64,000 bases of DNA from Bin55 sp965220235 (GTDB lineage: Bacteria > Pseudomonadota > Gammaproteobacteria > Pseudomonadales > Azotimanducaceae). The position numbers were made by a program, and so were the translations under genes. The stretch lies in contig OZ244815.1 of the NCBI GenBank assembly GCA_965220235.1, forward strand, positions 1,550,001 to 1,614,000, read 5' to 3'. The notes beneath the pieces were generated by a model. It had not been told where the DNA came from. It worked only from the letters and a program-made list of their open reading frames with translations, and did not search any database. Positions 1-8,483 of this stretch are shown piece after piece (within the stretch, counting starts at the first letter, position 1; the number at the start of each line of letters is the position of its first letter).

Positions 1-307
1 CTCCCCATGGTTCCTTCGGCATACGAAGCGCGTTGTAGTCCATTTGCTCGTTGCCGTTCAGATCATGGTATACGCTTACCGCATAGGTGCCTTCCGGGAT
101 TTCGACGGTGACCGATGTCACATCAGATTCAGCGGGGGCAGTGAGCGCGCGGAGCGGCTCTCCGTCCGGCCAGTTCTCTTCATTAGCGAATATCGCAATA
201 TAGATCGTGCCGGAGCCTTCTTTGACGTTCTTAATCTTGATCGTCAGCTCTGCAGTGAGTGAACTCGATGCCATGAGCATTGCGAGGATAAAGGCGGAGG
301 TTTTCAA
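1..307 (-). CDS. DUF2141 family exported protein (3' end cut by window edge)
   Basis: The minus strand from 307 to the window edge encodes an open frame starting MKTSAFILAMLMASSSLTAE, a typical Sec signal peptide, followed by a beta-rich segment. Motifs IYIAIFANEENWP, IPEGTYAVSVYHDLNGNEQM and RMPKEPWG match the DUF2141 family, whose members are small secreted proteins of unknown function with a conserved aYHDxNgN core. The C-terminus lies beyond base 1. The best start is TTG at 307, which gives the Lys residue and hydrophobic core of the signal peptide; ATG codons at 280 and 274 would cut into it. No clear Shine-Dalgarno site is visible. The family assignment is good; the role is unknown. Confidence 0.8.
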   Translation of the reverse strand, partial: MKTSAFILAMLMASSSLTAELTIKIKNVKEGSGTIYIAIFANEENWPDGEPLRALTAPAESDVTSVTVEIPEGTYAVSVYHDLNGNEQMDYNALRMPKEPWG

Positions 308-483
308 GAAGTATGTCTCGTATGAAAGTTTGTGATGGCGATTATGGTGCGAATTCTGAAATTAATGCGCTGAATCCGATGAAACGCGGAAACTAGGGCA
401 TGAAATGGATATGGCGAGTCTGATCGGTGGTCTAAGTTCAGCATGATTAACGTGTCTTGCACTGAACTCCTAACACGAGCCAA

Positions 484-1698
484 TTGCGAGTGGTCGGCGC
501 GAACGCCGCACTTAGCATGACGAAATTTCGGTTGTGGCCGTGCAAAGACATCGATTTTTCCTGGTCCGATGTTGTTTTTGCCCTATGGAATTGCTTATAT
601 GAGAGCAAGTCTCATACAGACCGAAAGGGTTTACTCGATCCTGCGCACGACTCGGTAATTTGCATGTCGGTTCGTTCAGCCTTTGATCTATATCTGGCAT
701 CAAGAGGTTTGGGACGCGGAGACGAATGTCTATTCGTAGGAGTCAACGTGCCCGATATGTTTCGTATTGCAGAGACTCACGGTGTGCGCGTTGTTGGTGT
801 GGACATTGATCCGCTTACGACCGAAGTAGACCTCTCCCAACTTCGGGAGAGAATCACTCAAAACACGCGATGTATAGTCGTACCACACCTATTCGGGTAT
901 CGGTACTGCATTGATGAGGTCATCGAGCTAGCAAATACTGATGACATCGATGTGATTGAGGATTGTGCTCAGGCATTTGCCGGGACGAGTTGGTCCGGCA
1001 GTGAGCGCGCTACGCTGTCGTTATTTTCTTTCGGACCAATGAAGACTGCTACGGCATTACAAGGAGGTATCGCGATCGTTAGAGATTCAACCCTGTTCGA
1101 ATCGATGAGTCGTGTACTAGGTTCGTACCCCGCGCAACCGACATGGCGATATTTCATCCGAATCCTTCGATTTTCTGCAATGAAAATAGCGACAAGCCCC
1201 ACGATCTACGGCATGGTCGTTCAAACCATGAGACTATTTCGGATTGATCACGAAGCGGTGATTCATGCTTCGACCAAATCGGCGAAAGGATCTAGCTTTG
1301 AACTGTGGTTGCGGATGAGACCGTGTAATGCACTCGTTCGAGTCATTAGACATCAAGCCGCAAATTCCGACGACGAAATCCAGCAGCGGATATTGAAAGG
1401 AACGTACCTGACAAAATCAATTGGGGATTCCGTCCCGCTTGTATTGCGAAACGGAGAACTCAACGTGTTTTGGATGGTTCCTCTATTGGTATGCGAGCAA
1501 GAGACGTTCAAAAATGCGTTGAGACGCGAAGGATTTGATGCGCTGTCGGGGCGCTTGCGAGCGGTCGACAACGGGGAGACATCAGGCGCACTCGCTCTTG
1601 AGAGAGCAGTTATGCTGCCGTTTTCGCCGTGTATGTCCGATGCCGCAATTCGGCGACTCAGCGTTTTGGTTGTTCGCTATTTCGATGCGAGAAATTGA
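484..1698 (+). CDS. DegT/DnrJ/EryC1/StrS-type PLP-dependent protein
   Basis: The 404-residue product has the fold-type I pattern of sugar aminotransferases. An early RSAFDLYLASRGLGRGDE block is followed by GVDIDPLTTEVDL, IVVPHLFGY and VIEDCAQAFAG, where the Asp would contact the PLP ring nitrogen. SFGPMKTATALQGG follows, in which the Lys near residue 187 is the likely Schiff-base lysine. Family members usually transaminate or dehydrate nucleotide-linked keto-sugars for surface polysaccharides or antibiotics. The C-terminal half is divergent, so the substrate cannot be named. The start could be TTG 484, GTG 490 or ATG 517; none has a strong ribosome site. No sugar-nucleotide genes are present on this side of the window, so its pathway may lie outside it. 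Confidence 0.75.
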   Translation: MRVVGANAALSMTKFRLWPCKDIDFSWSDVVFALWNCLYESKSHTDRKGLLDPAHDSVICMSVRSAFDLYLASRGLGRGDECLFVGVNVPDMFRIAETHGVRVVGVDIDPLTTEVDLSQLRERITQNTRCIVVPHLFGYRYCIDEVIELANTDDIDVIEDCAQAFAGTSWSGSERATLSLFSFGPMKTATALQGGIAIVRDSTLFESMSRVLGSYPAQPTWRYFIRILRFSAMKIATSPTIYGMVVQTMRLFRIDHEAVIHASTKSAKGSSFELWLRMRPCNALVRVIRHQAANSDDEIQQRILKGTYLTKSIGDSVPLVLRNGELNVFWMVPLLVCEQETFKNALRREGFDALSGRLRAVDNGETSGALALERAVMLPFSPCMSDAAIRRLSVLVVRYFDARN

Positions 1699-1741
1699 AT
1701 TGCTTCCGTTATTTTGACTGCTACGATTAATCGACTCTGAC

Positions 1742-1954
1742 TCAATCATCGTTGTCTCCAATCAATCGATCCGCAAGCCAACGACCAAATTCGTAGACAA
1801 GGAACGTCCCACCTAATAAGAAGACTATCGTATGACGTGCTTCTCGGAGCTCTGGATATGCCCACATAATGATGTGGTAAACAACCCATACGACGAAAAG
1901 TCCTTCTATAGCCCACTGGAAGATTACGCGAGATTTTGCTTCGTGGTTACTCAA
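1742..1954 (-). CDS. Small two-helix membrane protein
   Basis: This is a 70-residue protein with two hydrophobic stretches, roughly residues 12-31 (IEGLFVVWVVYHIIMW) and 41-60 (HTIVFLLGGTFLVYEFGRW), and an acidic tail (IGDNDD). It starts at TTG with no obvious ribosome site. It resembles the 65-residue protein encoded just upstream on the same strand: both have an aromatic-W start, a PxL turn between the helices and an acidic C-terminus. They may be diverged duplicates. No family is recognised and no function is proposed. The coordinated hydrophobic pattern and tandem arrangement argue that it is real. Confidence 0.5.
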   Translation of the reverse strand: MSNHEAKSRVIFQWAIEGLFVVWVVYHIIMWAYPELREARHTIVFLLGGTFLVYEFGRWLADRLIGDNDD

Positions 1955-2015
1955 TTGCGGTCAAGTTCGCTCGAGTCTTGAATTCTTCGATACAAGTGCG
2001 CAATTCGTTCGCAGG

Positions 2016-2213
2016 TTAGTTGCTCTTAATATCGTCAGGATCGGCAACTGATTTGCGATTCCTTGTCGAGTAAAGCGTAATTAGCGCCGTTGCCATAAGT
2101 AGCACCGTAAAAGAATCCGGAAGGTCTGGCGAGAAAACAACTACAAACGCTATCGCGATCCATAAAGCAAACAGAGCGCGATTAAACCAACGATACAAAC
2201 CACTGCGCTTCAA
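2016..2213 (-). CDS. Small two-helix membrane protein, paralogue of its neighbour
   Basis: This is a 65-residue protein starting at TTG 2213, with two hydrophobic segments (ALFALWIAIAFVVVF and FTVLLMATALITLY) separated by SPDLPDS and followed by a charged tail. It lies 61 bases upstream of the 70-residue membrane protein on the same strand and shares its layout (W..LF.xW, then PxL, then a second helix). A common promoter is plausible. No domain is recognised. Confidence 0.5.
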   Translation of the reverse strand: MKRSGLYRWFNRALFALWIAIAFVVVFSPDLPDSFTVLLMATALITLYSTRNRKSVADPDDIKSN

Positions 2214-2250
2214 TTAGAGCTACTCATTCATTCATCTTGCCTGAAGTTTC

Positions 2251-2589
2251 TTACTCACGTTCACGGCACGATTTTAGGATAAATAAATGTTTTATCGTAT
2301 ACGGATTCTTGACTTCTAGCTCAACATCTTTCGATTTGCGGCGTACATCAATCGAATCGGCGCCGACTCTAAACGAACAGCGTTCGTTCAAACCATTACG
2401 GGACTGTGAGATCAACCTATGTTGATTGCTCCGAAATAGAGCGAAGATCTCGGCGCGATTTTCAAATCGTGAAAGAACTGCCGATTTAGTGACAGCGGAT
2501 CCCGTCGGCTTTCGCGACCGCCTAAGGATGTACTTGCTTTCGAGTACTTCCTCCGACGGCCGTGAATAAGTGCCTAGCTTCTTTCTCAA
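2251..2589 (-). pseudogene. Decayed 3' fragment of a FabY-type beta-ketoacyl synthase gene
   Basis: The open frame here has no gene-like start and begins directly after the stop of the TonB receptor gene. Its end carries SIDVRRKSKDVELEVKNPYT. This aligns without gaps to the last 34 residues of the intact ketosynthase encoded at 12651-14501 (AIDVPGYAQDVDLKVKNPYA); I count 15 of 34 identical residues. The DNA also aligns without gaps for about 100 bases at roughly two-thirds identity (plus-strand 2290-2400 against 12655-12760). Further upstream an AVLSRFEN / AVFTNYES match suggests the fragment reaches about 100 codons into the C-terminus. The frame then runs past the ketosynthase stop. No catalytic residues are present, so this is best read as a remnant of a duplicated or displaced gene. 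Confidence 0.65.
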
Positions 2590-2599
2590 AGTCTCCGGA

Positions 2600-5320
2600 C
2601 TAAAAGCCCGGTGCCCAACGAACCGTCAATCCGATTTCACGGTGATTGGTTGGCGATCCAAGGAAGACTTGGCCGCCGAAACCACCCGATGCAACGAACT
2701 CGTTTAAGCCGATTTCATCCAAGAGATTGTTCACGTAGAGTTGTGTAGACCATTTCTCATCTTGTGTCGTCCAGCTCACCGCAGCGTCGAGACGGTGGTA
2801 TGCTGGGATTTTGTAGAGTTCAACATTGCCGATGGTTGGGTACATCGAGCCGTTGTAGGTCCAAGTGCTGAGGAAATTCACAGAACTACCGTCATCAAGA
2901 GCCATTTCATGTATTAGGCTCAAAGCAGTTTTGTGTTTGGGTTGACTAGGTAGTCGATTACCGGTCTGTTCCTCTGGAAGTTCATACCAGCTTTGCGTCG
3001 GTTGGCCAGTTTCGAAATCAATGTGATCGTATAACGCAAATTCTGCGGTGGGACTTCCTATGATCACGGACGAATGGTTCCCTACCTCCGAATCGCTATA
3101 AGCGTAAAAGCCGCTTACGAATGTACTTTCGGTGATGGCATAGCTATACTCGACTTCAATACCTTGCACATGCGAGTCCGGGATTGCCGCAATATATTCT
3201 GCTAGCGGTGTTTCCGAAAACTGTCCCGGCGTAAATCCGACAGAAAGCTCTTGCGTTGCAGCTAGATGCATTTTGTCGTAGTTCATGACGAATGCGCCAA
3301 CGGCTAATTGCAGTCGATCGTCTAGATAAGTGCCTTTGATGCCGACTTCATAGTTAACCAGGGTTGATTCCTCGACAATCGTCGGCACGCCAGGTACTGG
3401 CGGAGACGCAAAGTTGAATACGCCCGGTTTATGGCCAGTTGAAATCCTTCCATAGATTAGATCGTCGTTGTCAGTGGTGTATTCCAACGTGAGATGCCCG
3501 ACGATGTTGTCCCAAGCTTCAGGCTGATCAAAACCGCCGTCTTGGAACCCGACAACAACGGGTACACCGATAAAACTGAACATGAATGAGCCTGCAAAGG
3601 TCTCCGGTGGCTGTTCTTTCTCGTCTTCAAGCCATCGCAGTCCAGCGGATACAGCCCAAGAGTCGTCAATCTGATGATTGATGTTCGAGAAGATGGCTCT
3701 TGTGCTATTCTCGGTGCCCGTTCCAAATGGCACGATGGCTCTCAAATCATCCGGATCGCGACCGCGTACGCCATATTCACCAGGACACCACCAGAAGGAG
3801 CCATCACCGGTGTCGGTAACGGGCAGTCCAAATGAGGCGCCAACAACTCTTTCAATGTAATCGCGACAGTTCGAGAGAGGTATCGGATTGCCGTCGTCGT
3901 CTTCAAATACGTTGCTCAGAGCGGCTGCAGCCTCATCCGGGTTGACGAATCGAAAGGCGTGACTGTACTCCCATCGCGTAAGTTGAAACTGTACTTGGCT
4001 TTCGTAAGTGAACGCGCCAAAGATCACGTCCGTTCTGTCGTTTAGCTGCCAGTTCGCTAATAGTTCGTGAGACTCCTCCTCATAGTCATACGGTAAATCG
4101 TATGCACGATCGAGGAAAGGAGTTCCGCCGTCAGTAGATAGACTGTGGTTGTCTGTACGACCGACTCGTGTGGTGTAGTCACCATCACGGAATACATACT
4201 GGTGGACATCGTTATTGGCGTACGTGTATCTCACTGTTAGGTCATCAGAAACGTCGTATTCCGCGTAGAAGTTAATCAAATCACCTGTCGAATCTTCAAA
4301 TCCGGTCCGATTCACCGCAACTTTATTCTTGATGTCGCCACATCGCATGAATGGGACGCCAATCGGGCAACTTGCAGGACCGGAAGGCACCTGGGTTGCG
4401 TACAGGTAATTGGTGTTGTCATCTAATCCGAGCGTGAACGGAGGTTTGTTACCTACTGAATACGCGCCGACAATTTGGATTTGTTCGTCTCTGGTATTCA
4501 GGTTTGCGAGATTAACTTGTGAGATCGGGATGCCCTGATCAACCACGCGCGCGAATCTGATATTCGTGTCGAATTGGTCTGTTTGAAACCGAAGCTGAGC
4601 TGCCGTAAATGTCTCGTCAGGCGCGTTCGTGTCTTCACCGAGACCAACGTTCTCCTGGTAGCCATCGCCCGTATGAATACCGCCCGTTAAACGGAAAGCA
4701 AAGTTCTCGTTCAGTGGCCCACCGATCGCGGCATTCAATCGCGTCTGCGAGTAAGCGTTGACCTGCGTCATAACTTCCGAATCCCACTCTTGCGAAGGTT
4801 TCTTGTAGATGTAATTGATCGAACCGGCGATAGAGTTCCTACCGTTCAGTGTGCCTTGAGGACCTCGAGCGACCTCCACACGTTCAAGATCAAAACCGCC
4901 GCCGGGCGCGGTGCCGTATACCCCGATCGTGTACGCGCCATCGATATACGTTGCGACTGAACGGTCGCCATGGTCGATACCAGCATTGCGTGTACCGATA
5001 CCGCGTAGTGACGTGCCATTGCCGACCTGATCGTGTGTTTCGCCAAATTGCAGACCTGGTACCAATGCCTGTAGCTTGTCTCTGTCCTGTATGCCGAACA
5101 GTTTCAATCGCTCGTCAGTGAAACCCGTGATTGTCATTGGCGTATCCATGACGTTTTTTGAGGTTCGTTCGGCAGTTACTACGATCTCTTCGAAATATCC
5201 CGCATCTTTTTCAGCTTCAGCATCATCAGTTTGAGCGAGCGTCAACGAACTGAAGAGCAATAGCACTAGGGCCATCGCGAAGCTCTGATTTGTTGATCCG
5301 CACAGACGGGTTGTTTTCAT
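2600..5320 (-). CDS. TonB-dependent outer-membrane receptor
   Basis: The product is a 906-residue receptor. A signal peptide ending in LLLFSSLTLAQ is followed by a TonB-box-like segment (EEIVVTAERTSKNVMDTPM) and the plug domain (about residues 55-170, including LRGIGTRNAG, YIDGAY and LERVEVARGPQGTLNGRNS). A long beta-barrel follows, ending in LGLTVRWAPGF-like residues with the terminal Phe expected for BAM insertion. Receptors of this type import large or scarce ligands using TonB energy; the ligand cannot be read from sequence. AGGA lies six bases before ATG 5320. The gene stands alone; the ketosynthase remnant follows its stop at once. The barrel contains one extracellular Cys pair (ASCPIGVPFMRCGD) and another around SNCRDY...WWCPGE, which may form loop disulfides. 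Confidence 0.9.
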   Translation of the reverse strand: MKTTRLCGSTNQSFAMALVLLLFSSLTLAQTDDAEAEKDAGYFEEIVVTAERTSKNVMDTPMTITGFTDERLKLFGIQDRDKLQALVPGLQFGETHDQVGNGTSLRGIGTRNAGIDHGDRSVATYIDGAYTIGVYGTAPGGGFDLERVEVARGPQGTLNGRNSIAGSINYIYKKPSQEWDSEVMTQVNAYSQTRLNAAIGGPLNENFAFRLTGGIHTGDGYQENVGLGEDTNAPDETFTAAQLRFQTDQFDTNIRFARVVDQGIPISQVNLANLNTRDEQIQIVGAYSVGNKPPFTLGLDDNTNYLYATQVPSGPASCPIGVPFMRCGDIKNKVAVNRTGFEDSTGDLINFYAEYDVSDDLTVRYTYANNDVHQYVFRDGDYTTRVGRTDNHSLSTDGGTPFLDRAYDLPYDYEEESHELLANWQLNDRTDVIFGAFTYESQVQFQLTRWEYSHAFRFVNPDEAAAALSNVFEDDDGNPIPLSNCRDYIERVVGASFGLPVTDTGDGSFWWCPGEYGVRGRDPDDLRAIVPFGTGTENSTRAIFSNINHQIDDSWAVSAGLRWLEDEKEQPPETFAGSFMFSFIGVPVVVGFQDGGFDQPEAWDNIVGHLTLEYTTDNDDLIYGRISTGHKPGVFNFASPPVPGVPTIVEESTLVNYEVGIKGTYLDDRLQLAVGAFVMNYDKMHLAATQELSVGFTPGQFSETPLAEYIAAIPDSHVQGIEVEYSYAITESTFVSGFYAYSDSEVGNHSSVIIGSPTAEFALYDHIDFETGQPTQSWYELPEEQTGNRLPSQPKHKTALSLIHEMALDDGSSVNFLSTWTYNGSMYPTIGNVELYKIPAYHRLDAAVSWTTQDEKWSTQLYVNNLLDEIGLNEFVASGGFGGQVFLGSPTNHREIGLTVRWAPGF

Positions 5321-5972
5321 AGGAATCCTGCCTAATAAAGAAGTGTCTTAAAGTTGCGAAGGCTCTCTAGAACGATTCGTTTAGAGGCTTAATCCCGCGA
5401 AGTTCCTCCTCGCATGAACGAACGGCGAGTGAACAAGACTAGAAAGCGTGGGAGAATACAACGAATCTATTGTAGCTATCGCTGAGATAGGTTAGTTGCT
5501 ACGGTTCCGACGTTTTCTTTCAATCAAAGGGACTATCCAGCCGATCCTGTTAACGAAGCGATCCAGTCTGAATAGTAAAAACATGTTGCGGTCCTCCTGA
5601 TGGATCGATTTACCGAATCGGCGCCTAACTAAACGCTGACATTCATATTCGGTATGGTCGGTCTGAAAATGCTGATTGTTGAAGCTGAAGTTCATAATGC
5701 GTACTTGAGATTTGTGCTAAATAATGTGTGGTGCTGCGCCGACACGGGCGGCGTCGGCGGTACACGAAGGTGCAGAACATACCCGAGTGCCTGTGAAGTA
5801 AATGCCGTTCATCAGACACGGGAATCCAGCGAGGCGATATCAGCGGTGCTAGCTCGTCGCGCTTGAGTGTGGGATGTGTCTTCTTGCATCACCGAGCAAT
5901 GGCTGTCGATAGCAAAGCCATAGATTCGAAACCTATTGGTACTCTGTAGAACTTAATACCTAATTTTCTTGT
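5321..5972. other. Intergenic region between TonB receptor and ABC exporter
   Basis: These 650 bases separate divergent genes and should hold both promoters. I see no convincing gene. A 67-codon minus-strand frame (5492-5695) and a 70-codon plus-strand frame (5654-5866) have no recognisable domain or ribosome site. A short inverted repeat, CTATC-N5-GATAG, lies at 5476-5490. No cobalamin or other riboswitch consensus was found. Confidence 0.5.
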
Positions 5973-8483
5973 ATGACTAACTCGACACGGGCAAGGGCTC
6001 TGCCATTCGTCGGAGGCGGGCACGAGCCACCGCATAAACAAAGTTCAAAGGTAGCGAGAGAACACGGGTTTGTCGCAATCGCGTTGATTTTTGCGAGAAC
6101 TTGGACTTTCTTATCCACGTATATTCTCGGTTATTGGCGCGAAATCCCAATCAAGCGAATTAACTCACAGGACACTGGAGAAGACCGGAACGCACAAGAA
6201 ATGGTCTCTCCTGATGACTCAGGCTGGAGTTTTCATCATGTGCCACCGATCGTCACGGCCGCGGCTCTCGTTGGGCCACTTACCGGAGCAATCCCAATTG
6301 ACACAAGTTGGCTGTTCGATTTTCTGCTCACAACGAGCGGGTGTCTGGTATTACTCTCCTGGAGTTTGTTGTTTCTGAAGAAACGGCTTTATCTACTCGC
6401 CTCCATAGCGCTCGTTGTTATTGGTGCGGTTTCCTTTTTATTTGCGGTTTTTGTCGTAGAAGGTGTCGTCGACAATATTTGCATTGCATTGGTCTGTGCT
6501 GCGAGTACCTGCATTTGGGTGCTTCAGTATCGCGTAGAAGAAGGGCGGTTGCGTATTCGGATTAGATTAGGCAGCCATCTCGTTTATTACTTCGTTCTGT
6601 TGTGGGCGTCGTTGTTGTTACTGATTTTGCTCGCGTTCTTTTCAGTAGATGTTGTCAGTCAGTCCATTCTTCAAGCAAAACCAGTAACGCCATTCATCGC
6701 GGATCTCATCAACGAACCTGAATTGGCTGGGCAGAAACGAGTTGGAAACGAGTCGGCGATTCACAATGGTTCAGAGAGCGAGTCAATCGTCGAGTCAGAG
6801 TCGTTGACCAATGAACAGCGGCACAGCCTGAAATGGGTTTACGCGTTATTTCTGATGATTGGCTGGATCGTACAACTGCCTCTGAGCATGGCCTTGCCTT
6901 ACTACTACATCTACATCATGCAGCGTGTAAACCAAGATTTGCGAGAGGCGCTGCATGAACGCTGGCACCTCTTGTCGCTCCGTTATCACAGCAACCATCG
7001 AGTGGGTGATTCCGTCTACCGGATATATCAAGACAGTGCTCAGGTTACAGCAGTCATCGGCGAAATCACAAGGGCACTACAGGTCATCATCACTTATGGA
7101 ACAGGTCTTATGTTCCTGATGGCGCTCGATCCAATTTTGAGTGCTATGGCTTTGACCATCATTCTCGGCGCCGTGGCGTGGGGGTACTGGTTCTCGCCTC
7201 GTATGCGGACCCGATCGCTGACGAACAGACGTGCAAATTCGGACTTCACATCGCGCGTACAAGAAACATTTGCGGGTACTCGACTGATCAAAGCTCACGG
7301 AGCAGAGGCACGAGAGCAGCAACGATTCGAACAAGATTCCGTGAATGCCTTCAATGCGTCCTATCGCGTCCGAACGTTCATGGCGATCATCGCCATCATC
7401 ATGTTTACCATCGCGGCCGGTTCGTTGTTGTACGGCCAATTTCTTACAGCGATCTGGACCGTTGGCGAGCGTGAAACGTACGCATCCGTGTTAGTTGGAC
7501 TGGTGGGTTTGAGTTTCGTAAAGTGGAATCTCTCTGCTTATCAGTCGGCACAGGAACACTTAGGCGCGTCGAGCGTATCAATTCGGGAGCTCATCGAACA
7601 CTGGACCCGAGCTCAAGATATGGCTATGGGCTTGAATCGAGTATTTGAGATTTTGGACCTAGAACCGGATGTGAAGAACCGCGATGGTGCGATTCCCATG
7701 ACGGACTTTCAACATGAAATTCGATTTGACGATGTCAGTTTCGCGTACGAACCCGATCGTGGCGTGTTAAGCAATGTGAGTTTCGCGGTTAAACCGGGGA
7801 CAGTCACCGCCATCGTAGGACCTACGGGGTCAGGCAAGAGCAGTTTGATGAGCATGCTGTCGCGTCTATTCGACCCCGATTCTGGGTCGGTGTCGATTGA
7901 CAAAGTCGACCTCCGCGATTTTGAGGTCGATAGTCTGCGAGAAAACGTCGCCATCGCATTGCAGGAGAACGTCTTGTTCGGGATGTCGCTACGAGACAAC
8001 ATTCGTTATGTCGTACCTCACGCAACTGACGAACAAGTGATGGAAGCAGCAAGAGTCGCTTGCGTAGAGGAGTACATCGACGGCTTGCCTAACGGTCTGG
8101 ACACAGTACTCAGCGACCGTGGTGGCAAACTGTCCACGGGTCAGCGTCAGCGTTTGTCGATTGCACGTGCGATCGTCAAGAACTCACCGATCTTGATATT
8201 GGACGAATCTACGGCGGCATTGGATGCAGCGACCGAGCATCGAGTGCTTGAACGTTTAGCAGACTGGGGCAAGGAGCGCGCGATTTTCCTTATAACGCAT
8301 CGCATTTCGACCATTCAAAAAGCAGACACGATTCTGTATATCGATCAGGGGCGATTGGTCGAGCAAGGGTCTCACGAAGAACTCATGAAACTCGTCAGCG
8401 GGCGCTATCGGAATTACGTTGAAACTGAGGCACGACTTTCAAAACGGGTTGAATCGGGACAGCAGTCGGAAGCTGAAATCTGA
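5973..8483 (+). CDS. ABC exporter half-transporter (permease + ATPase), subunit 1
   Basis: The protein has 836 residues, much longer than the usual 580-600 of an exporter half-transporter. An extra N-terminal region (about residues 1-205) with several hydrophobic segments precedes the exporter transmembrane domain. A polar serine/glutamate-rich loop (around residues 245-280) interrupts that domain. The nucleotide-binding domain has Walker A GPTGSGKSS (about 615), signature LSTGQRQR (about 719), Walker B ILILDESTAALD with the catalytic Glu, and the H-loop ITHRIST. The signature departs from LSGGQ at its third position. The downstream gene overlaps by one base (TGATG), so the two products probably form a heterodimer in the inner membrane. 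The substrate is unknown. No Shine-Dalgarno site is evident before ATG 5973. Confidence 0.9.
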   Translation: MTNSTRARALPFVGGGHEPPHKQSSKVAREHGFVAIALIFARTWTFLSTYILGYWREIPIKRINSQDTGEDRNAQEMVSPDDSGWSFHHVPPIVTAAALVGPLTGAIPIDTSWLFDFLLTTSGCLVLLSWSLLFLKKRLYLLASIALVVIGAVSFLFAVFVVEGVVDNICIALVCAASTCIWVLQYRVEEGRLRIRIRLGSHLVYYFVLLWASLLLLILLAFFSVDVVSQSILQAKPVTPFIADLINEPELAGQKRVGNESAIHNGSESESIVESESLTNEQRHSLKWVYALFLMIGWIVQLPLSMALPYYYIYIMQRVNQDLREALHERWHLLSLRYHSNHRVGDSVYRIYQDSAQVTAVIGEITRALQVIITYGTGLMFLMALDPILSAMALTIILGAVAWGYWFSPRMRTRSLTNRRANSDFTSRVQETFAGTRLIKAHGAEAREQQRFEQDSVNAFNASYRVRTFMAIIAIIMFTIAAGSLLYGQFLTAIWTVGERETYASVLVGLVGLSFVKWNLSAYQSAQEHLGASSVSIRELIEHWTRAQDMAMGLNRVFEILDLEPDVKNRDGAIPMTDFQHEIRFDDVSFAYEPDRGVLSNVSFAVKPGTVTAIVGPTGSGKSSLMSMLSRLFDPDSGSVSIDKVDLRDFEVDSLRENVAIALQENVLFGMSLRDNIRYVVPHATDEQVMEAARVACVEEYIDGLPNGLDTVLSDRGGKLSTGQRQRLSIARAIVKNSPILILDESTAALDAATEHRVLERLADWGKERAIFLITHRISTIQKADTILYIDQGRLVEQGSHEELMKLVSGRYRNYVETEARLSKRVESGQQSEAEI

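Noticed and set aside
435..468. Inverted repeat AGTTCAG-N20-CTGAACT before the DegT gene
   Set aside because: Seven-base arms with a long spacer and no promoter context are compatible with chance.
5321..5490. Riboswitch upstream of the TonB receptor
   Set aside because: No B12-box or other riboswitch consensus was visible in the leader.
5492..5695. 67-codon minus-strand frame upstream of the TonB receptor
   Set aside because: Basic product without domain or ribosome site. Could be a small protein but cannot be supported.
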